From assembly GCA_015075405.1 (NCBI GenBank), contig JABTUK010000004.1:620001-684000 (forward strand): DNA of 64,000 bases. The letters run 5' to 3'. The position numbers were made by a program, and so were the translations under genes. Positions 8,726-17,245 of the stretch are shown piece by piece (within the stretch, counting starts at the first letter, position 1; every line of letters starts with the position of its first letter). Below the pieces are notes generated by a model that saw only the letters and a list, made by a program, of their open reading frames with translations, did no database searches and was not told the DNA's origin. This stretch comes from Anaerolineales bacterium. Its GTDB lineage: Bacteria > Chloroflexota > Anaerolineae > 4572-78 > J111.

Positions 8726-9649
8726 TCATTGATAACGAATGCGCGGATCCAGGATAGAGTAGGCCAAGTCAACCAGTAAATTGATGCTGATAAAGATCAG
8801 CGCCGATACCAAAACCACCGCCTGCACCACTGGGTAATCCCGATCAGACAAAGCATTGACCGCCAGTTGGCCCACCCCCGGCCAGCCAAAAACCGTTTCA
8901 GTTACCACCGCTCCGCCAAGCAGCGCCCCGGTTTGCAGCCCCAGGATGGTCACAATGGGCAGCAGGGCGTTGCGCAGGGCGTGTCGAAAAACCACCGGCG
9001 AGAGAGCAAAGCCTTTAGCGTAAGCTGTGCGAATATAATCCTGGCGCAGCACCTCGATAAAACTGGTGCGGGTGATGCGAATGATCAGACCGGCCAGAAA
9101 TGGGGCCAGCGAACAGGCCGGCAAAACCAGATGCTGCCAGTCACCGTAACCGGAGGTGGGCAGCAAACGCCAGCGCAGGGCTATAAAAGAGATGAGCGTC
9201 AGGCCCAGCCAGAAGCTGGGGATAGATTGGCCCAGTAAGGCTAAAAAAAGGGCCAGGTTATCGAACAGGCTGCCGGGCCGGAGCGCAGCCAGAATACCGA
9301 CCGGTAGGCCGATGACAACAGCCAAAAAGAGCGCCACCGCCGTCAGCAGCAGGGTGGCGGGCAGAGCCAGCCCGATCAACTCGACGGTTGGGCGCACGGC
9401 CCGGATGGATGTACCCAAATCGCCCTGGAGCGCCCGCCCGATAAAACTGAGATACTGCTCCGGCAACGAGCGGTCCAGCCCTATGCGCGCCCGCACAGCC
9501 GCGATCTGCTCATCCGAAGCCTGCTCACCCAGCATCAGGCGTACCGGGTCGCCGGGGGTGATGTGGATGAGCAGGAAGACCACGAGCGAGGCCAGAAACA
9601 ACAATGGCAAGGCTTGCAGGGTCCGGCGTAAGAGGTAATTAAAGCTCAT
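8726..9649 (-). CDS. ABC transporter permease, OppB/DppB type
   Basis: 307-residue membrane permease of peptide/nickel-type importers. It opens with MSFNYLLRRTLQALPLLFLASL and has ITPGDPVRLMLG near 30. Its EAA-like loop YIRTAYAKGFALSPVVFRHA (about 205-225) is followed by LRNALLPIV. It lies directly before the DppC-type permease (33 bp gap) and after the LysM-fused binding protein. Confidence 0.93.
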   Translation of the reverse strand: MSFNYLLRRTLQALPLLFLASLVVFLLIHITPGDPVRLMLGEQASDEQIAAVRARIGLDRSLPEQYLSFIGRALQGDLGTSIRAVRPTVELIGLALPATLLLTAVALFLAVVIGLPVGILAALRPGSLFDNLALFLALLGQSIPSFWLGLTLISFIALRWRLLPTSGYGDWQHLVLPACSLAPFLAGLIIRITRTSFIEVLRQDYIRTAYAKGFALSPVVFRHALRNALLPIVTILGLQTGALLGGAVVTETVFGWPGVGQLAVNALSDRDYPVVQAVVLVSALIFISINLLVDLAYSILDPRIRYQ

Positions 9650-9662
9650 AACCTATTCTCAT

Positions 9663-9693
9663 GCTCGGCGAGGGTCTGTGACTCTCGCCGAGC
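9663..9693 (-). other. Stem-loop between binding-protein gene and permease genes
   Basis: Perfect 10-bp stem GCTCGGCGAG/CTCGCCGAGC with an 11-nt loop. On the coding (minus) strand no T-run follows, so it is unlikely to be an intrinsic terminator. Its place just after the binding-protein stop fits an mRNA 3'-end stabiliser, which lets binding proteins be made in excess over permeases. Confidence 0.6.
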
Positions 9694-9702
9694 GGCATGG
9701 AA

Positions 9703-11475
9703 CTACTGGGCAAAATAGGCATCGTTGAAGAAGAAGAATTCGTCGGGCCGGGCGGAAAAGCCTTTCAGGTTGCTGCTGATGCCGAGGACTTCTTTGGGAA
9801 TATACATGAAGATGAAGGGAGCATCATCCCAGACAATACCCTGAGTTTCGTTGAGTAAGCTATCCAGTTGAGCCGGATCGTTGGTCAGGGCAGCTTTGGA
9901 AATCAACTCATCTACGGCGGGATTGGCGTAAGAGGTGCGCGATTCGGTGTTTTCCGATTTGAAGAGGAAGGTGAGCATCAGCACCGGGTCCAGCGCGTCG
10001 GCGGACCAGCCCTGGAAGAAGGCATCAAACGGCGACTCTTTGCCTTTGCGGTTTTCGGTGTTGAAGGTGGCCCATTCGCCCTGCTCAAACTTCACATTGA
10101 TACCCACATCCTGCATATAGGCGGCAATGGCCTGGCCCACCTGGTCGTCGTTGGGGTAGCGCCCCGCGCCGAGAGCAAAGATAATCTCCTCGCCAGCGTA
10201 ACCGGCTTCGGTCAAAAGCTGCTTGGCCTTTTCAGGGTCATAGGGATAAGCCAGATCGCTGCGGGCGCTGCGCAGAGAAGGCGGCAGTGGACTTTTGGCG
10301 ACCACGGCGATGTCCTGGAGGATAGTGTCCACGATAGTTTGTTTGTCAATGGCGTAGTTGAGGGCCTGGCGCACTTTGGGGTTGTCCAGTGGGGGGCGGT
10401 CGTTGCGCATGGACACATAGACCAGCCGGGCGGTCGGCGCGGTGGTCACCGTCGCGGTGTCCGAGTCATTAATCTGGGCCAGCATTTCCGGCGAAACGGC
10501 GTTGATCATCTGCACTTCGCCGGCCAACAGAGCAGCCAGACGGGTGCCGGCTTCGGGGATAATCCGGGCGGTCACACGTTTGAAGTTGCTCTTGTCGCCC
10601 CAGTAGTCGTCGTTGCGCTCCATTACAAACTGCCGGCTGGGGGTAAATTCGACAAATTTATAAGGGCCGGTGCCATTGGGGCGGGTGTCCATTTCCGGGG
10701 TTTCGGCGTATTGGGGGTCTACCATGTCCAGCAAAGTCAAGCGCCAGAGCAGGCTGGGGGTGGGAGCAACGGTAACGATGTCTACAGTGTAATCGTCAAT
10801 CACTTTGGCCTCTTTGACCAGGTCTACCAGGGCAAAGTTCATCCAGGCCGGGAAGTTGGGATCCAACACCTTGTCCAGACTGTATTTGACTGCCTCGGCG
10901 TTGAAGGGATTGCCATTGTGGAAGGTGACGCCCTGGCGCAGTTTGAAACGCATGGTCGTATCGTCTACCTGTTCCCAGGACTCGGCCAGGAGGGGATAAA
11001 GCTGCATACCGTCGTCAAACCAGACCAGCGGTTCGTAAATGTGGCGCAGTAAGCTAAAACTGGCCGCCGAACCTTCCTTGCGGATGTCGAGCGCGCCAAT
11101 ATCCTGGGCAATCGCTACAACCAGTTCTTGGTCGCTGGAGGCGGCCTGCGCAGCGGCGGATTGCTGTAGCATGGCCTCGACCTCGCCGGTGGCCGGAATG
11201 CACAGCTTCCAGCCGGGTTCGATGACATTGACATTATCAATCATGGCATAACTGTTATCGGCAGCGGCTTTGGCATTGGTAGCGTCGGCAATGGCCTGGT
11301 AGGCGGTCACATCGCCATAAACCTTTTCGGCAATCTTCGAGAGCCAGTCATCAGCCTGAACCACCACATCACTTTCGCAGGCAATCTCACTCTGGGCCAG
11401 CACTTGCAGGGGCGACAGGCTCAGGATGAGCGACAATAGCATCATCAGACTGATAATATTGATTATTTTTTTCAT
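9703..11475 (-). CDS. ABC transporter substrate-binding protein family 5 with N-terminal LysM-like domain
   Basis: 590 residues. A signal peptide (about 1-28, ending VLAQ) is followed by a LysM-like segment of about 60 residues: DVVVQADDWLSKIAEKVYG, then VNVIEPGWKLCIP. The SBP_bac_5 domain (about 115-590) captures oligopeptides or related solutes, with HIYEPLVWFDD, FKLRQGVTFHNG and NYAIDKQTIVDTIL as typical motifs. The LysM fusion may anchor the receptor to glycan or the cell envelope, since no lipobox is present. A strong GGAGGAG site precedes the start. It is the first gene of a binding protein-permease-permease set. The ligand is unknown. Confidence 0.9.
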   Translation of the reverse strand: MKKIINIISLMMLLSLILSLSPLQVLAQSEIACESDVVVQADDWLSKIAEKVYGDVTAYQAIADATNAKAAADNSYAMIDNVNVIEPGWKLCIPATGEVEAMLQQSAAAQAASSDQELVVAIAQDIGALDIRKEGSAASFSLLRHIYEPLVWFDDGMQLYPLLAESWEQVDDTTMRFKLRQGVTFHNGNPFNAEAVKYSLDKVLDPNFPAWMNFALVDLVKEAKVIDDYTVDIVTVAPTPSLLWRLTLLDMVDPQYAETPEMDTRPNGTGPYKFVEFTPSRQFVMERNDDYWGDKSNFKRVTARIIPEAGTRLAALLAGEVQMINAVSPEMLAQINDSDTATVTTAPTARLVYVSMRNDRPPLDNPKVRQALNYAIDKQTIVDTILQDIAVVAKSPLPPSLRSARSDLAYPYDPEKAKQLLTEAGYAGEEIIFALGAGRYPNDDQVGQAIAAYMQDVGINVKFEQGEWATFNTENRKGKESPFDAFFQGWSADALDPVLMLTFLFKSENTESRTSYANPAVDELISKAALTNDPAQLDSLLNETQGIVWDDAPFIFMYIPKEVLGISSNLKGFSARPDEFFFFNDAYFAQ

Positions 11476-11717
11476 CAGTAGTCTCCTCCATTGAAACTAT
11501 AAATGATTTACAACGACATCATTTTCAATTTTTACCGGCAACCTCGAGTCAGACTAAGGTTAGGCCATAAACAAATCCTTTCTATTTTGCCTCAACCGAG
11601 ATGGTTTTGTGGGACGCTTGACTGCCTGAATAATAAAACACCGGATAGGACTTAACAAGACCCAAGCGTATCACTTTGGGGATCAATCCGTATCAAAACG
11701 CGCCCGGAGGCCAGGGC
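11476..11717. other. Intergenic region, 242 bp
   Basis: AT-rich stretch upstream of the LysM-fused binding protein and downstream of the LLM oxidoreductase. It must hold the promoter of the importer operon, but no pair of boxes stands out clearly. No repeat array or convincing terminator seen. Confidence 0.4.
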
Positions 11718-12599
11718 CTATTTCTGAAAAACAGGTATGACTTCTGTCGCAAACCGCTCCAACTGCGCCAGGATATCCCCGGCGGTTTGGTGTTTGAAAT
11801 AGCAGATCAAATATTCCAGCCCGGCCCCGGCATAAGCTCCGATGCGCTCGATGATCGCCGCCGTTGAGCCGGCGATGGGCCAGACATTATTATCCTCGGC
11901 CGCCGGGCTATGACCCGCCATGGCAATGTGACCGCGCATGCTGACAGTGAGGTGACGCTCGCCGGCCCAGTGACGTAGTTTAGCCACGCCCTCGGCCAAT
12001 GTCTCTGGTTCCAGATTGGTCGGATGCCAGCCATCACCCCATTGGACCGCCCGGCGAATCGCCGCCTCGGATTTGCCCCCGACATAGATGGGGACACCTC
12101 CGGCCTGGATAGGCTTTGGCTCAAAGGTGGTATCGCTGAAATTGATCCACTGACCAGCAAAGGCGGGCTGGGCTTCAGTCCAAAGGGTGTGGATTACCTG
12201 GAGCCACTCATCGGCGATGCGCCCGCGCTGCCTGAAATCGGTTCGCAAAAAGCGGTATTCCTCCTCGATCCAGCCCACGCCAACCCCCAACAGCGCCCGC
12301 CCGCCGGAGAGTTGATCAATCGCCGCCATCTGCTTGGCCACCAGGATCGGGTCGCGCTGCGGCAGGACGATGACCGATGTCGCCAGGGCAACCCGTTGCG
12401 TAACACCGGCCAGATAGCCCAGCGTCACCAGGGCTTCGATCAAATTGCCATACGGCTGGCCGTATTTCCGGGGAACCAGAAGGTGATCGGTGGTCCAGAC
12501 CGAGTCATAACCGGCGGCTTCGGCGGCCTGGGCCACCTGGAGAATCGCCTGGGGCGAAGTTGCCAAGCCATAGTTGGGCAAACAAAGCCCGAATTTCAT
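11718..12599 (-). CDS. LLM-class flavin-dependent oxidoreductase (F420-type TIGR03619-like)
   Basis: 293-residue luciferase-like monooxygenase fold. MKFGLCLPNYG starts the barrel, YDSVWTTDHLLVP is near 32-45, RVALATSVIVLPQRDP near 70-85, GRALLGVGVGWIEEE near 97-112, and GVPIYVGGKSEAAIRRA near 165-182. Family members use FMN or F420 to oxidise small organics. The start overlaps the stop of the upstream gene as TAATG, so the two are translationally coupled. Substrate not inferable. Confidence 0.88.
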   Translation of the reverse strand: MKFGLCLPNYGLATSPQAILQVAQAAEAAGYDSVWTTDHLLVPRKYGQPYGNLIEALVTLGYLAGVTQRVALATSVIVLPQRDPILVAKQMAAIDQLSGGRALLGVGVGWIEEEYRFLRTDFRQRGRIADEWLQVIHTLWTEAQPAFAGQWINFSDTTFEPKPIQAGGVPIYVGGKSEAAIRRAVQWGDGWHPTNLEPETLAEGVAKLRHWAGERHLTVSMRGHIAMAGHSPAAEDNNVWPIAGSTAAIIERIGAYAGAGLEYLICYFKHQTAGDILAQLERFATEVIPVFQK

Positions 12600-13816
12600 T
12601 ATGTTACCCTTGCCACTGTTAACGGAACGCCGGTCAGCGTCGCCCGAACAATGCCGGTTTCATGAAACATGTCGGAAGTGTGCTGGGCCGGGAAGGGTTT
12701 GAGCTGCCCGCCGGTGTCGCTCCAGAAGTAGACGCCGGCCAGCTCAGCAATGACGGTTTTGAGTTCATCCGCCGATAACTGCCAGGTATCGCGCAAATCA
12801 GACACATTGAGCGCCCCTTCGCGGCACATCCAATCATAACCCTGGTAAGCCAGCGGCGACATCAGGACCCGCTCCGGGTAGGCAATCAGGGCAATCATTT
12901 TATCGGCCCCCTCTTGCAGCTCGTGGACAATGGGCGGCAGTTCGGCTTCGGTTGGTTCGTCGGGCAGCGGTTCGACAGTCAACTGGCCGGAAGCGATAGC
13001 GCGGAGCAGTGTTTTCCACTCGACCTGTGTGCCGTGATCTTTCAGGCGGCGCAGAATGAGCCGGTACAGGCCGGTCATCCCGACCTGATGAATCAACGAG
13101 GCCATAATCCGGTCGAAGGGGGGCGTCTCATAGAGGTCGGTATTGATTTCCTGTAAAAAGGTCCGGTAAAGCTGGATCGGAACCAGATCCCGGTTTTTGT
13201 GATAATAGATCAGGTAGGCCAGAAAATTGGCGCAGCCCTCGTCAAAGAAGCGGAAGTAGTCACCGGGATGGTCATCGCTGCCCAGGCCGAGGTGGTGGAC
13301 ATTTTCGTGCAGCGTCGCCATCTCGACCACGCCCGGCATCATGTGGCGGCGCAGATAGTAGACCCCTTCCGGGTAGCCTTCGCGCGGCCCACCCGGCACG
13401 TTGGACGAGGCGAACCAGTTGGCGTCCTGAGCCGGCGCCGGGTATTGATCCACCACGTAAGGCGAGCGCTGCCGCCACGACAGTTTCAGCCGGCCAGGAT
13501 AATACTCTTTGACCACGTCGTAATAGGCTTCAATCGTACCCATCACATCAAAACCCGACAGGTCTGTTGTTTGCAGAAATTGAAGCGCCTTTTCGACATC
13601 TTGGGTCAGCAGTTGCAGAAACGCTTTATCCTGCCCGCGCGCCTGGCGCTCTTGCTCCCGGTAGCGCGCCAACTTCTCAGCGAGACGAACCAGCGTGTCA
13701 GCACTGAAGTCGGCCTCGGTCAGCGGGAAATACTGCTGAAAGAGCGAGCGCGGGTAAAGAGCCACAGGCGACGATAATAGGGCATAATTAAAAGCTGCTT
13801 TTTCGGAAATTTTCAT
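12599..13816 (-). CDS. Putative zinc-dependent protein with HENVH (HExxH) motif
   Basis: 405-residue soluble protein without signal peptide. A central HENVH (residues about 170-174) is followed 19 residues later by FDEG (Glu193), the spacing of gluzincin-type zinc peptidases and hydrolases. The N-terminal half is helical and charged (coiled-coil-like around 40-85). The C-terminal third (about 310-405) contains a winged-helix-like YQGYDWMCREGALNVSDLRD segment. I do not recognise the family by name. It is coupled to the LLM oxidoreductase (TAATG overlap) and lies next to the M24 peptidase, so a hydrolytic role on imported compounds is plausible. Confidence 0.65.
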   Translation of the reverse strand: MKISEKAAFNYALLSSPVALYPRSLFQQYFPLTEADFSADTLVRLAEKLARYREQERQARGQDKAFLQLLTQDVEKALQFLQTTDLSGFDVMGTIEAYYDVVKEYYPGRLKLSWRQRSPYVVDQYPAPAQDANWFASSNVPGGPREGYPEGVYYLRRHMMPGVVEMATLHENVHHLGLGSDDHPGDYFRFFDEGCANFLAYLIYYHKNRDLVPIQLYRTFLQEINTDLYETPPFDRIMASLIHQVGMTGLYRLILRRLKDHGTQVEWKTLLRAIASGQLTVEPLPDEPTEAELPPIVHELQEGADKMIALIAYPERVLMSPLAYQGYDWMCREGALNVSDLRDTWQLSADELKTVIAELAGVYFWSDTGGQLKPFPAQHTSDMFHETGIVRATLTGVPLTVARVT

Positions 13817-13836
13817 TGAAGGTCTCCTTAAAATTA

Positions 13837-13899
13837 GACCGGAGACCGGGGACGGGAGACGGCAGTTTACCTTAACTAGCCGGTCTTCGGTCTCCGGTC
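13837..13899. repeat. ACCGGAG-word dyad repeat
   Basis: Left array of 7-bp words ACCGGAG, ACCGGGG, ACGGGAG, ACGGCAG, an AT-rich centre, then right array CCGGTCT/TCGGTCT/CCGGTC. It fills the gap between the M24 peptidase and the HENVH gene. Confidence 0.8.
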
Positions 13900-13902
13900 A
13901 GC

Positions 13903-15090
13903 TTAATGGAATGGAACCAGCATCAACGCCTGTTGCGGCGGGCTGAACCACTCGCAGCCGGTGGCGGTGACCAGGATTTCTTCTTCCAGGCTGATGTAAC
14001 CAAACTCGGAGCGGACGCCCAGTTCCAGAGTAAAAACGCCGTTTTCGGCAATTTGGCTGTAGGGCTTGTTCCCATACCGTTCCCAGCGCGGGTAAAAGCC
14101 CATCCCGCCGTCGTGGGCGTAACGGCCAACGGAGTGCCCCAAAGCATGAGGATATTCGGGATAGCCGGCCTTGACCAGGTATTCGCGGGCCACGGCGTCC
14201 ACCTCCCAGCCCTGCACGCCAGGCCGCACAAAATCTGCCGCCGCTTGAATGGCCCCGACCACCGCCTCGAATATTTTGACCACTTCCGGCGGCGCTTTAG
14301 TTTCTCCCTCCCGCAAAAAATACCAGACCCGCTGGTGGTCCGAGCAGTAGCCATTGACCTTAACCCCAAAATCCATGTTGAGGGTATATCCCGGCGCGGT
14401 CTTTTCATCCGATGCGCCGACGTGCCCCCAGGGCGAATTGGGGCCGGCGTTCAAACCAGGGCAAAAGTCGGCCTCCCAGGAGGTTTCGACGCCGCGCTGC
14501 CGGGTCTGCTCATGCGCAAATTGGTGAATCTCTTTCTCCGACAGGCCGGGCCGGAGCCACTCCCCGGTTGCCTCAAAGATTTCCATGGCGATGTCATTGG
14601 CCCGGCGCATTCGGTTCAATTCCTGAGACGTTTTACGCCCGCGCCAGGCATCCACAAACGCTTCGGCTGAAACCAGCCGGTCCAACCAGGGCGTTCCCCG
14701 CAGATACTCTTGCAGGTTGAGGAACATGCCGTAAGTTAGCCCGTCGGCGCTGACATCGCTGCGGCTGTAGTTGAGGCCGATGGTACGGGGATTAAGCCGG
14801 GTCAGCACCCGGACCAGTTCGTCGCGGATGGATTGAGTGTAGGGAATCACCTCATCAAACAGACGCAGCCGGCGGATGGCTTCGTCGTCGCCCTGACCGG
14901 CAATGGCAATCCGCTGTCCGCCCCGGCCAAATACAAAAGCAGCTTCCCAGACTGCGTTCAAAGGGCCAAGCAGTTTGATCACCGGGTCGGTGTGCTCGGC
15001 CGTTTCCCGCACAAACACCAGCCAGGCATCAAGCTCAAACTCGGCCAAAAGCTGATCGGCTTGCTTTATTTTTTCCTGATAGACATCCAT
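13903..15090 (-). CDS. M24-family metallopeptidase (Xaa-Pro aminopeptidase-like)
   Basis: 395-residue pita-bread metallohydrolase with a creatinase-type N-terminal domain (about 1-150). The metal ligands are visible: the two Asp in MDFGVKVNGYCSDHQR (about 240-255), His in HALGHSVGRYAHDG (about 315-330), and Glu residues in LELGV and LEEEILVT near the C-terminus. It removes an N-terminal residue preceding proline or acts on a related small amide. It follows an oligopeptide importer (permeases at 15148 and 16056), consistent with peptide use. Confidence 0.88.
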   Translation of the reverse strand: MDVYQEKIKQADQLLAEFELDAWLVFVRETAEHTDPVIKLLGPLNAVWEAAFVFGRGGQRIAIAGQGDDEAIRRLRLFDEVIPYTQSIRDELVRVLTRLNPRTIGLNYSRSDVSADGLTYGMFLNLQEYLRGTPWLDRLVSAEAFVDAWRGRKTSQELNRMRRANDIAMEIFEATGEWLRPGLSEKEIHQFAHEQTRQRGVETSWEADFCPGLNAGPNSPWGHVGASDEKTAPGYTLNMDFGVKVNGYCSDHQRVWYFLREGETKAPPEVVKIFEAVVGAIQAAADFVRPGVQGWEVDAVAREYLVKAGYPEYPHALGHSVGRYAHDGGMGFYPRWERYGNKPYSQIAENGVFTLELGVRSEFGYISLEEEILVTATGCEWFSPPQQALMLVPFH

Positions 15091-15109
15091 AGTTCTTCCT
15101 TTTGTTTCA

Positions 15110-15147
15110 AAGGCTAAGGCTTAGCCTTAGCCTCAGCCTCAGCCTTC
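15110..15147. repeat. GGCTAA-word repeat
   Basis: AAGGCTAAGG followed by repeated 6-bp AGCCTT/AGCCTC words that can fold back on it. The same word family flanks the four-helix-bundle gene at 61905-61982 and 62350-62412. Confidence 0.7.
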
Positions 15148-16059
15148 TTAAAGCCGCATATGCGGGTCGAGGGCATCGCGCAGGGCGTCGCCCATAAAAT
15201 TGATACACAGGATGGTGATAAAGATCATCACCCCCGGAAAGATTGCCAGCCAGGGTGCGGACCAGATCAAATCTTGGGCGTTTTTGAGCATGTTGCCCCA
15301 ACTGGGCAGCGGCGGCTGAATGCCCAGGCCGAGGTAGCTGATGGCTGTTTCGGTCAGGATAGCTTCGCCCACGGTCAGGGTGGCGGTAACGACGACCGGA
15401 GCGATGGCGTTGGGCAGGATATGGCCCCACATGATCCGCACATTTTTAACGCCCAGACAGCGGGCCGCCATCACAAAATCCTGTTCTTTCAAGGACAGAA
15501 AAAGGGCGCGCATAACCCGGGCAATGATCATCCAGTTGAGAAAGCCGATAGACAGAATAATGGTCGGCAGGGTAGAGCCGAGAAAGACGGTCAGGGCGAT
15601 AATCAGAAAGATGCCGGGGATGCTCAACATGGCATCGGTGAAGCGCATAATCGCCCCATCGGCCAGGCCGCCAAAGTAACCGGCCACCGCGCCCAATAGA
15701 ACGCCGACCACGATGGACACGACCATCGCCAGTAAACCAATCGCCAGTGAAATCTGGCCGCCATAGATGATGCGGGCGAAGATGTCACGCCCCACCTGGT
15801 CGGTGCCGAACCAGTGCTCGGCGCTGGGCGGCTGGTTGATGACCAGGGGATCGGGCCGGAAAGCGGCGTCGCGTGGCACAAACAACAGCGGCCCCAGCGT
15901 TACAGCAGCGACAACTACCAGCAAGGCCAGCGTGGCCATCACCCCGGCCCGGTGACGCAAAAAGCGCCGTCCGGCCAACTGCCACAAACCGGGCGGGTTT
16001 TTCTCGATGCGCGACGGCCTGGGACGATCCAGCGCCAGAACTTGTCCGATTTCTTTCAC
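15148..16059 (-). CDS. ABC transporter permease, OppC/DppC type
   Basis: 303-residue membrane permease with a hydrophilic N-tail, an OppC_N-like first helix and five more helices. WFGTDQVGRDIFARIIYGG lies near 80-100 and the EAA loop FVMAARCLGVKNVRIMWGHI near 205-225. Second permease of the importer formed with 16056 (4-bp overlap) and the lipoprotein at 17246. No ATPase gene nearby. Confidence 0.93.
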   Translation of the reverse strand: MKEIGQVLALDRPRPSRIEKNPPGLWQLAGRRFLRHRAGVMATLALLVVVAAVTLGPLLFVPRDAAFRPDPLVINQPPSAEHWFGTDQVGRDIFARIIYGGQISLAIGLLAMVVSIVVGVLLGAVAGYFGGLADGAIMRFTDAMLSIPGIFLIIALTVFLGSTLPTIILSIGFLNWMIIARVMRALFLSLKEQDFVMAARCLGVKNVRIMWGHILPNAIAPVVVTATLTVGEAILTETAISYLGLGIQPPLPSWGNMLKNAQDLIWSAPWLAIFPGVMIFITILCINFMGDALRDALDPHMRL

Positions 16060-17030
16060 GATGCGTCTTGGAGGCGGATGCGTGGGTCAATAAAAGCGTA
16101 TGAAATATCGGCGATGAGGTTGCACAGCACCACCAGAATGGAAATCAACACCAGAATACCCATGAGCACCGGGTAATCTACCCACACAGCGTGTTCCCAA
16201 TACATACGGCCCATACCTGGCCAGGCAAAAACCTGCTCCACAATCAACGCCCCACCGAAGAGAAAGGGAATATCCAACAAAACCAGGGTCAGCAGGGGAA
16301 TGAGCGCATTTTTGAGGGCATGCCGCCCTACGACCACATGGCCGGCCAACCCTTTGGCGTGGGCCGTGCGAACGTAATCCTGGTTGAGCACTTCCAGCAT
16401 GCTGGAGCGTAAATAGCGGCTGTAACGGGCGATGGAGTTGAGCGACAGCACCGCTACAGGCAAAATCAGGTGCCTTAGCAATTCCAGCAGCGACGGCTCG
16501 CCGCGAATGGGATACATGCCGGCGGCGGGCAGCGAAGGCAACCCCCACTCTTTGAATTTGACCGCAAAGATGATAATCAGCATCAAGCCGAACCAGAAGC
16601 CGGGCATGGAATAACCGAAGAAGGAGATGCCGGTGACAAGATAATCGCCCATGGAATATTTGTGAGTAGCGGCATAAATGCCCAGCGCCACCGATACGAC
16701 GACAGTGAAGACAAACGCCGTGACCATCAGGATGAGGGTATTGGGCAAGCGCTGGATGATCATGACCAGCACATCCTGGTGAGTTAGAAAGGACTGGCCC
16801 CAGTTGCCGGTAACGATATTGCGCAGCCAGTACAGATACTGCACGTAGACCGGCTTATCAAAGCCATAAGTTTTCTCCAGGCGGGCCAGGTCTTCGGCGG
16901 TGATGCTGGGGTTGGAGGCGTAAACCGCCATCGGATCGCCGGAAGCATGCAGCAGAAAAAAGGTGATGAGGGTAATCCCCAGCAGCACCGGGATTGAAAT
17001 CAACATTCGACGGATGATATAACGGGCCAT
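16056..17030 (-). CDS. ABC transporter permease, OppB/DppB type
   Basis: 324-residue permease starting MARYIIRRMLISIPVLLGIT, typical of DppB. HASGDPMAVYASNPSITAED lies near 28-48 and the EAA-like loop YVRTAHAKGLAGHVVVGRHA near 220-240. Its stop overlaps the start of the downstream permease by 4 bp (ATGA), so the two are made together. The 215-bp gap to the upstream binding-protein gene holds two repeat elements. Confidence 0.93.
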   Translation of the reverse strand: MARYIIRRMLISIPVLLGITLITFFLLHASGDPMAVYASNPSITAEDLARLEKTYGFDKPVYVQYLYWLRNIVTGNWGQSFLTHQDVLVMIIQRLPNTLILMVTAFVFTVVVSVALGIYAATHKYSMGDYLVTGISFFGYSMPGFWFGLMLIIIFAVKFKEWGLPSLPAAGMYPIRGEPSLLELLRHLILPVAVLSLNSIARYSRYLRSSMLEVLNQDYVRTAHAKGLAGHVVVGRHALKNALIPLLTLVLLDIPFLFGGALIVEQVFAWPGMGRMYWEHAVWVDYPVLMGILVLISILVVLCNLIADISYAFIDPRIRLQDAS

Positions 17031-17070
17031 AGCCGCCTCAAAAAGGAAAAAGAAACCTAACTACTCAGCC

Positions 17071-17154
17071 ATGTCATTTCGACCGAAGGGAGAAATCTCC
17101 GAGGCCGATGTAGCGCTATAAGGATTTCTCGGCCTACGGCCTCGAAATGATATG
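17071..17154. repeat. ATTTCGA-type interspersed palindrome, copy 1
   Basis: Outer arms ATGTCATTTCGA and TCGAAATGATAT, inner arms AGAAATCTCC and GGATTTCTC. It shares its arms and a preceding TACTCAG with the copy at 57281-57373. It lies between the binding-protein gene and the DppB permease. Confidence 0.8.
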
Positions 17155-17188
17155 AGGGGCTGAGCGTAAAGAAACTAACCCAAGAAAT

Positions 17189-17235
17189 GGAGTCCAAACC
17201 TCGGTTTGGAATAGCCAAAGCAAGCTTTGGACTCC
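17189..17235. repeat. 47-bp GGAGTCC element, copy 1
   Basis: GGAGTCCAAACC ... CTTTGGACTCC, two nested hairpins. By hand alignment it matches the reverse complement of the element at 27875-27921 at 45 of 47 positions. Shorter relatives at 5357 and 42977. Confidence 0.85.
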
Positions 17236-17245
17236 GGAATGAATT

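Noticed and set aside
9663..9693. Intrinsic terminator between the binding-protein and permease genes
   Set aside because: Stem is perfect but no T-run follows on the coding strand, and the permeases are needed in the same unit.
9868..11052. 394-codon plus-strand frame opposite the LysM-fused binding protein
   Set aside because: Composition is His/Gly/Val-rich as expected of the reverse strand of a real gene; no motif.
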